Assembly: GCA_032622095.1 (NCBI GenBank)
Contig: CP136061.1
Location: forward strand, 171,681,107 to 171,745,106
Direction: 5' to 3'
DNA: 64,000 nt
Source of the DNA: Siphonodentalium dalli
Lineage: Eukaryota > Mollusca > Scaphopoda > Gadilida > Siphonodentaliidae
Made by a program: the position numbers and the translations under genes. The stretch's first letter is position 1. Every line of letters starts with the position of its first letter. Below are positions 58,690 to 64,000 of this stretch, piece by piece. Below the pieces are notes generated by a model. It saw nothing but the letters and a program-made list of their open reading frames with translations, did no database searches and was not told the origin of the DNA.

Positions 58690-59085
58690 CAGGCCTGATT
58701 CGGCAAAAAAACATGGCCACCAGCAGCCATCTTGTATTTCAAAATTCAATCCATTAACACGGGCTACATGCTGGAGTGTTCGTCTGATCATCATGAAATT
58801 TGTCGTGGATGTTAATATTGACATCTAGATTGGAACGAATCATTTTGGGGTCAATCGCCCATAAAACATGGCCGCCGACAGCCATCTTTGATTCTACTCT
58901 TTGCATGACTAAATCCTTTGGCATGGCCATGGGCGACAAGTCATACATTACTCATTAGGTCAGATCATTATAAAATTTGTCATGGCTGTTTATATTGACA
59001 TGTAGATGGGATCGGGTCATTTTAGGGTCATTCGGCAAAAAAGGCTGCCAGTGGCCATCTTGGATTTCAAAATTCAATTCATCAT
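58690..59085 (+). repeat. Tandem repeat, about 2.3 units of 155-175 bp
   Basis: Units carry 'aaaacatggcc.cc', 'cagccatctt', 'gatcat.a..aaatttgtc.tgg' and 'tgttaatattgacat.tagat', then 'tcattttggggtca'. Starts lie near 58707, 58863 and 59038. No gene. Confidence 0.8.
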
Positions 59086-59254
59086 TCAATTCATTGCTCA
59101 CCACACAAATTTAACTTCTTCGCAAAGTTGAGCTACAGTGTCATGGACACTTTCATTTGTTATCTTTCCTATTAAGACAGATTAAGACCAAAATTTTCTT
59201 AAAAACACAATATTTCATCAGGGTGACACTCTACCATTTTGAGCATTTGAGTAT

Positions 59255-59332
59255 CAATCGGTAACTTGTGAATTGTGTTCAATTGGTAACTTGTGAATTG
59301 CGTTCAATCAGTAACTTATGAATTGTGTTATA
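59255..59332 (+). repeat. Tandem repeat, three units of about 27 bp
   Basis: 'caatcggtaacttgtgaatt', 'caattggtaacttgtgaatt' and 'caatcagtaacttatgaatt', each followed by 'g.gtt'. Confidence 0.9.
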
Positions 59333-59512
59333 AAGATGAGTATATATGCACCCTATTTAAAAAAAACTGACTGATCGTGGGTGTAGACATATTGCATTGA
59401 GTGGCATATTTTGTGCTATGTGGACAGTGGGCGTATGGTTCAACCAGTCGCTTATTAATTATAAACCCTTCCATGACTGGAGCTTCCTGAAATTTTTCGA
59501 AAACCCTGTGCC

Positions 59513-59575
59513 AATGCATTCTCTTTTATATGCGAGTCTCCCATAGGGAGCCTCGCATATATAAGAGAATGCATT
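59513..59575. repeat. 63-bp hairpin with a second partner nearby
   Basis: AATGCATTCTCTTTTATATG pairs with CATATATAAGAGAATGCATT across a short loop containing CTCCCATAGGGAG. A third related segment, 'gaggctccctatggga' ... 'caagagaatgcactgg', follows at 59632-59676. Likely a small foldback repeat. Confidence 0.8.
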
Positions 59576-59679
59576 AGCCTAACAATATTTACCTTGATCT
59601 TGTAAGCGAGTGCCTACTCTTATATATGTGAGGCTCCCTATGGGATACTGGCATACATACAAGAGAATGCACTGGCATA

Positions 59680-61269
59680 GATTTTTAATGCTGCAGCAGC
59701 GCAACTCCCATCATGATAGGGTTAATTGGCCAGACCCCATATTTATATTGACCGTCATCAACGGAATACGATCTGCTCAAATAATTCAAGGTTTACCACA
59801 GACTATGCATAATTATTTAGCTCATCATATTCCAATTAATATAATTTAATATACTAAAACTTAATTAGAATGCACTATCAATTATATAAATGGAGAATTA
59901 CAAATGTTGTGTTATATTGTTTCAAACAGAAACACTTAAACTGAAATTTACTGATGAAACAAACTTGCAAACGACTTTGAGGATCTATGCTATGCACCAG
60001 CAACTGACTGAATTGAAATTGACACCGGCCAATTAACCAAAAAGATGAAATGTCAGATAGAACTGAAAATTTAACCAGACCATGATCAGTCTCATGGTTC
60101 CCAATATTGGACCTAATAATCTTTGACACTCAATGCAGCTTTTCCGCTATGCTGCCACAGGTTCCATTAAACTTTGAAGACCAAAAAAAAATGGGCATTC
60201 ATTCCCACATCCTATATGTTTATAGGCCAAAAAAAATCATCTGTGTTTCCAGTTTCCTGACTGACATGCCAAAATTGGGCCGACCTCTATTTTTTCCAAA
60301 ATTATGTAATTGACATGTAAAACACATCTACATCGCTAAATATATACAATATACCTATGTTTACATTAAACAGCAATAATTTTAGATGGAATTTTCAAAA
60401 ACAATTTACTTTTATTAAAATACATGGTGAGTGCAGATGAATCCCAATCTCAGGAATAAATCTGTTCTGTTCTGAGAGTCACACGGCCAGGTGAAAGTGC
60501 AATGTCAATATGATGGCACAGGAGTCTAGACTTTTGATAGCAACATGGATAGTATCAATGTTGTCATGTACAGTATTGTGCAACATTGTGTCACGGTGCC
60601 ATGTGATAGCATTTTCGTGTCCCTTCTTGGAACTCAGATCGCTCTGAACTTTCTGGTGAATATTCTGGGTATATTGTCAGATATAAAACTAGTTTTCTGT
60701 CAGAAACTTCAGCAACTAGATATTGAGAATAATAACTTTTATCATATCTTTAGAATATGGTGCATTATAGATGGATTTGAAAAACAAAAAATTCCTACAT
60801 GCCTACCTGGATTTTTTGGCTCAAGAAAATGGGAAACAGTTTTTTTGGTTGGCCTTGTTATATTGGGACGTGATTACTTGCATCTATTATTCCGTTCCTG
60901 GTCTCACTCAAATTTTAATGAATTTATTACTTATAAACCGTATCTAGATCTGCCCAGGTGCAAGGAAATGAGAGTTTCTGGACATTAAATTAAAAAAATC
61001 ACCTATGGCTAGCCAAACCAATGAAACCATGGTTGGCCAGTCATATCCAACGAACCCAATATTTTTACCCTAGCGGAAACCCTGCTCAATGCATTATTCA
61101 TTATAATTGCAAAGCCTTTGCTATCTAAAATCTGTATTCGGAAGTACTAAATATGCAAATTGAAGGTATTTGCATTCATGATTAGGGTTTAGTTGTTGAT
61201 GTGAAGTTTCATATATCCTACTGGGTAGTCCTTGAGGTAATGTATCCAATGTTTTGATTTTAATTTCAG
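59680..61269. other. Gene-free stretch or intron upstream of the 61-kb exon
   Basis: No recognised gene. The 147-residue plus-strand ORF at 60545-60988 is hydrophobic in parts (VSLLGTQIALNFLVNILGIL, VFLVGLVILGRDYLHLLF) but matches nothing I know and lacks splice support. It could be chance. The stretch ends at a good acceptor ('ttgattttaatttcag'). Confidence 0.35.
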
Positions 61270-61479
61270 CTCAGTACATCAAAATTGAATGTGTATTATG
61301 GCAGAAGGTTTTCCTGACAAGAAAGCTTTCTTTAGATTGGACTCAAATGACTCAATGGAAAGTACAGCGACAAATGATGAAGTATTCAAAGTTCCGGAGC
61401 CGCCAATGTCTCCAGTGTCGGGTGGTGCAAGTGGGCTATTAACAGAGCAACACAGTCCAAGGATACATGGGGGATTACG
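61270..61479 (+). CDS. Probable host-gene exon with the start codon
   Basis: An acceptor ('attttaatttcag') at 61257-61269 and a donor (ACG then GTTAGTAAT) at 61480 bound a 210-bp exon. ATG 61298 has a strong context (A at -3, G at +4) and opens MAEGFPDKKAFFRLDSNDSM. The frame continues through VFKVPEPPMSPVSGGASG and ends HSPRIHGGLR in phase 2, about 60 codons. The acidic, Ser/Pro-rich composition with SP motifs is typical of a disordered N-terminal cytoplasmic tail. A 5' UTR split by an intron before the start codon is implied. The family is not recognised. No repeat copy was noticed in the window, unlike most open frames here, so it is the best candidate for a resident host gene, on the plus strand. 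The next exon would lie beyond 61500 and was not identified. Confidence 0.45.
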
Positions 61480-61639
61480 GTTAGTAATTAATTAAAACAG
61501 CTCATTCATTATTCTGATGGTTGTCCGTTCACCTTGTGGAACTTCAAATACATACCATTATTAAACCTTATATCCTCCTGTTTTTTAAAAGGGGAGAAAA
61601 GAAGGGATAACATTATATTTTTGGTCTCACTGTCATTTT

Positions 61640-61980
61640 TAGCTCAACATGAGCTATTGCCATGGGTTGGTATCGGCAAAAATGGATGCTTAATGGATGC
61701 GATATACCGGAATCAGCTTGTCGGTCCATCTAGCCGTCCGTCCATCGTACCGTCCATCCGTGGACACAAATTTGTCCGGAGTTTTTCTCAGTCGTTTTAT
61801 GATAATTTTCCGTGAAACTTGGCACAGACACCATGGGAACCTGTGCACCTGCGATTATGACGTCTGTCCGACTTTTTTTGGTGGAGTTATCCCCATTTTT
61901 CGACTTAGAATTTGTTTGCAACATGCATAATTTTATTTTGTCCCAGCTTTTATTCCTACATTTTTAGGTCAATGTTTTTA
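61640..61980 (+). repeat. Dispersed repeat, first of a flanking pair
   Basis: Contains a 'ccgtccgtcca'-rich segment and 'ccatgggaacctgtgcacct', 'gcgattatgacgtctgtccg', 'actttttttggtggagttat'. The second half recurs at 62946-63070 on the other side of the 61981-62945 array. Confidence 0.8.
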
Positions 61981-62945
61981 TACGCCCTTTTGAAAAAAAG
62001 GCCGTATTATAGTATTGGTCTGTCCGTCCGGGCGTCCGGGCGGGCGTCCGGGCGGGCGTCCGTTAACCTGTTGTCCGGATGATAACTTTAGTTAGAGTGA
62101 ACCAAAATTAGTAAAATTTGGTATGTGGGTTTATTAGCCAAAAAGTAAGTTCAAGTTCGAATTTGGGTTCCGCCCGCCAATTTTCACCGGAGTTATGCCC
62201 CTTATTTAACGTTTTTTGACTTAGAAAATCCTTGAAATTTGTTGTCCGGATGATAACTTTAGTATAGTTTATCGGAATGAATCCAAATTTGGTATATTAC
62301 TTTCTCCCACCAAAACACAGGTCAAGTTCGAACTTGGGTTCTGTCCGACCATTTTTGGCAGAGTTATGCCCCTTTTTCAACTCAGAAAATTCAGTTTTCC
62401 TTATGTTTTTTGGTTTCCGGATGATAACTCGATTTTGGAATGTTTATACGCAAAACCCGTTTTTTTGTGGATTACATATGTCGAAATACAGCTCAAGTCC
62501 GAATTTCGTTTTAATCCGATAATGTTTGCGAGAGTTATGGCCCCTTTTTTGACGTAATTTGACTTAGAAAATCCCTGAAATTTGTTGTCCGGATGATAAC
62601 TTTAGTTAGAATGAACCGATTTCAATCAAATTTGGTATGTGGGTTTATTAGGATAAAAGACAGCTCAAGTTCGAATTTGGGTTCCGTCCGCCAATTTTCA
62701 CCGGAGTTATGCCCCTTATTTGACGTAATTTGACTTAGAAAATCCCTGAAATTTGTTGTCCGGATGATTACTTTACTAGAGCTTATCGGATTCAATGATA
62801 ATTTGGAATAATACTTTCTCCCACCAAAACACAGGTCAAGTTCAAATTTGAGTTCAGTCCGCCAATTTTACCAGAGTTATGCCCCTTTTTTACCAGTTTC
62901 CGCCGACCCAAGAGAGGGCGTATATTGCACGCCCAGCGTAGCTCT
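61981..62945 (+). repeat. Tandem-array element bounded by TACGCCC and GGGCGTA
   Basis: It starts TACGCCCTTTTGAAAAAAAG, has a (GGGCGTCC)n segment at 62029-62062, then five units of about 171 bp keyed by 'gtccggatgataacttt' (62078, 62243, 62413, 62586, 62758). It ends with GAGGGCGTATATTGCACGCC. Units alternate between two subtypes ('agttagagtgaacc' and 'agtatagtttatcgg'), which suggests a higher-order two-unit repeat. The ORFs over it are repeat translation. Confidence 0.85.
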
Positions 62946-63198
62946 TGTTTAATCTTGGCACTGATATTTAGTACCATGGGAACCTGTGCACCTGCGATTA
63001 TGACATCTGTCCGACTTTTTTTGGTGGAGTTATTCCCCTTTTTCCACTTAGAACATTTTCAGTCAATAGGTTTTATGATTAACCCTTTGAGTGCCAGGTC
63101 CGATTTTTTGTATCAACCCATATACCTGTATCTGTCTGTATCTGTATGTAGTTCGGTGTAGTAGCCTTGATTTGGCTGTAGGTGCACCGTTGGACGAC
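62946..63198 (+). repeat. Dispersed repeat, second of the flanking pair
   Basis: 'ccatgggaacctgtgcacct' and 'actttttttggtggagttat' recur as at 61830-61895. After about 63080 the sequence is non-repetitive up to the LINE stop codon. Confidence 0.75.
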
Positions 63199-64000
63199 TT
63201 AATTTGCTGTTAATGTTGGTATCGATGTTGAATCACATGCGATGATTGTTTTCACAAAGAATGAGTTCTTATATTGAGCTGTATTTGTCCTTATTATTTC
63301 GTAAGAAAGCGAGTTAGTACACTCGTGCGACTCAATAATGTTTGTTGTTTCAAATCCTGGGAATTTTTTGGCAGTTATTTTTCGTTTGTCCTTGCTCCTT
63401 GGTGTTAATAGGTCATGTGTATGTATAGCCGGAACCAACCCCTCTACTATCTTCCTAAACAGTGTCATCCTTTTCTCTTCTCTTCTTATCTTCATTGGTG
63501 TCAGTCCTTCTATTTCCATCATTTCGGTAACTGCACCCTTTTCTCTGTTCTTGTAATTGCTGGTGATGAATCTTGCAGCTTTTTTCTGTACTATTTCGAT
63601 GTTGTCTATGTCCTTCTGCAAGTATGGATCCCATATTTCTGCCCCATATTCGAGTGTAGATCTTACCATGGACTCGTAAGCCAGCTTCTTGTGTTTTTTA
63701 TCGGCTTTGCTGATGTTTCTTTTAAGGAATCCCAGGGTGCTGTTGGCTCTTTTGACAATTTTATTTATATGGGATGACCAGGTTAGATTGTTGGTAAAAG
63801 TCAGTCCTAGATATGGTGTTTCATCTACTGACTGAAGGATGTGATTGTCTAGCTGGTACATGTGGGTTGATTTGCCCTTTGTAGACATGATGTAGCATTT
63901 TTTTGCGTTGAAGTGCATCCCCCATTGGTCAGCCCATATTTCTAACGAGGAGAGGTCTTTCTGTAGTGCATGGTGGTCTGACTGGTCTCTGATTTCTCTA
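63199..64000 (-). pseudogene. LINE reverse transcriptase C-terminal part (runs off window)
   Basis: The minus-strand frame is open from the window edge at 64000 to a stop at 63199. It reads REIRDQSDHHALQKDLSSLE, WADQWGMHFNAKKC, the YLGLTFTNNLTWSSHINKI block, then KRANSTLGFLKRNIS, LEYGAEIWDPY and a basic C-terminal end. These are the blocks after the FADD motif of a Jockey/CR1-like reverse transcriptase, so the catalytic core should lie just beyond the window. The frame is intact over about 267 codons, so the copy is young. It is a different subfamily from the 41997-51606 LINE (only scattered identities in shared blocks). Called a pseudogene only because the whole element cannot be seen. Confidence 0.9.

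Noticed and set aside
60545-60988. 147-residue ORF with hydrophobic segments, possible membrane protein
   Set aside because: No known family, no splice support and no strong start context. Kept only as a note in the 59680-61269 stretch.

Overview
This is AT-rich eukaryotic nuclear DNA, almost certainly from an invertebrate animal. It has spliced exon signatures (GT donors, AG acceptors, AATAAA sites), non-LTR retrotransposon (LINE) fragments, long inverted repeats, foldback elements, minisatellites and long homopolymers (58 G at 54936-54993). There are no operons, Shine-Dalgarno sites, rRNA or tRNA genes. The repeat style (ATACGCCC/GGGCGTAT-bounded blocks, 'gagttatgcccctttttgacttag' type arrays, 'aagatggcggccaaaatggc' blocks) resembles mollusc genomes. 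The mollusc assignment is inference from style, not a search result.

Almost all of the window is transposable-element (TE) DNA. (1) 1-4157: dispersed repeats, a TIR element at 2200-2640 and a repeat carrying a small protein fragment (3317-3535). (2) 4158-4647: a 490-bp TIR element with a perfect 9-bp target-site duplication (TSD), Mutator-like. (3) 4884-22012: a giant inverted repeat, arms about 3.4 and 3.3 kb, around a 10.4-kb spacer. The spacer holds a vertnin-type OTU-domain ORF, hairpin elements, tandem duplications and a minisatellite. (4) 22111-23118: a PHD-finger exon and an SGNH-hydrolase exon, both on the minus strand, just outside the right arm. (5) 26858-28341: the 3' end of a minus-strand LINE. 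(6) 30950-41398: a nested stack. A copy of an inverted-repeat element is split by a 9.5-kb insertion, and that insertion contains a second, complete copy of the same inverted-repeat element. (7) 41997-51606: a plus-strand LINE (endonuclease plus reverse transcriptase) broken by a 6.3-kb inverted-repeat element and by a 934-bp hAT-like element whose 8-bp TSD restores the RT reading frame. The 6.3-kb element contains a minisatellite, itself interrupted by a 1279-bp foldback with a 5-bp TSD. (8) 53422-57834: a 4.4-kb element with 21-bp TIRs and a 5-bp TSD, with a short exon 45 bp inside its left end. (9) 58.6-64.0 kb: tandem repeats, one plausible host-gene first coding exon (61270-61479), a 171-bp tandem array and a minus-strand LINE 3' end running off the window.

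The genes do not form a pathway. The main biological content is the layered insertion history, readable because several target sites can be reconstructed. The items most likely to be undescribed are the giant OTU-bearing inverted repeat, a small conserved LKTY..GL protein fragment present in two diverged repeats, the 9.5-kb split-site element and the CACTGGGGGG foldback. No search or alignment was run; boundaries were set by eye and most are good to within a few to tens of bases.
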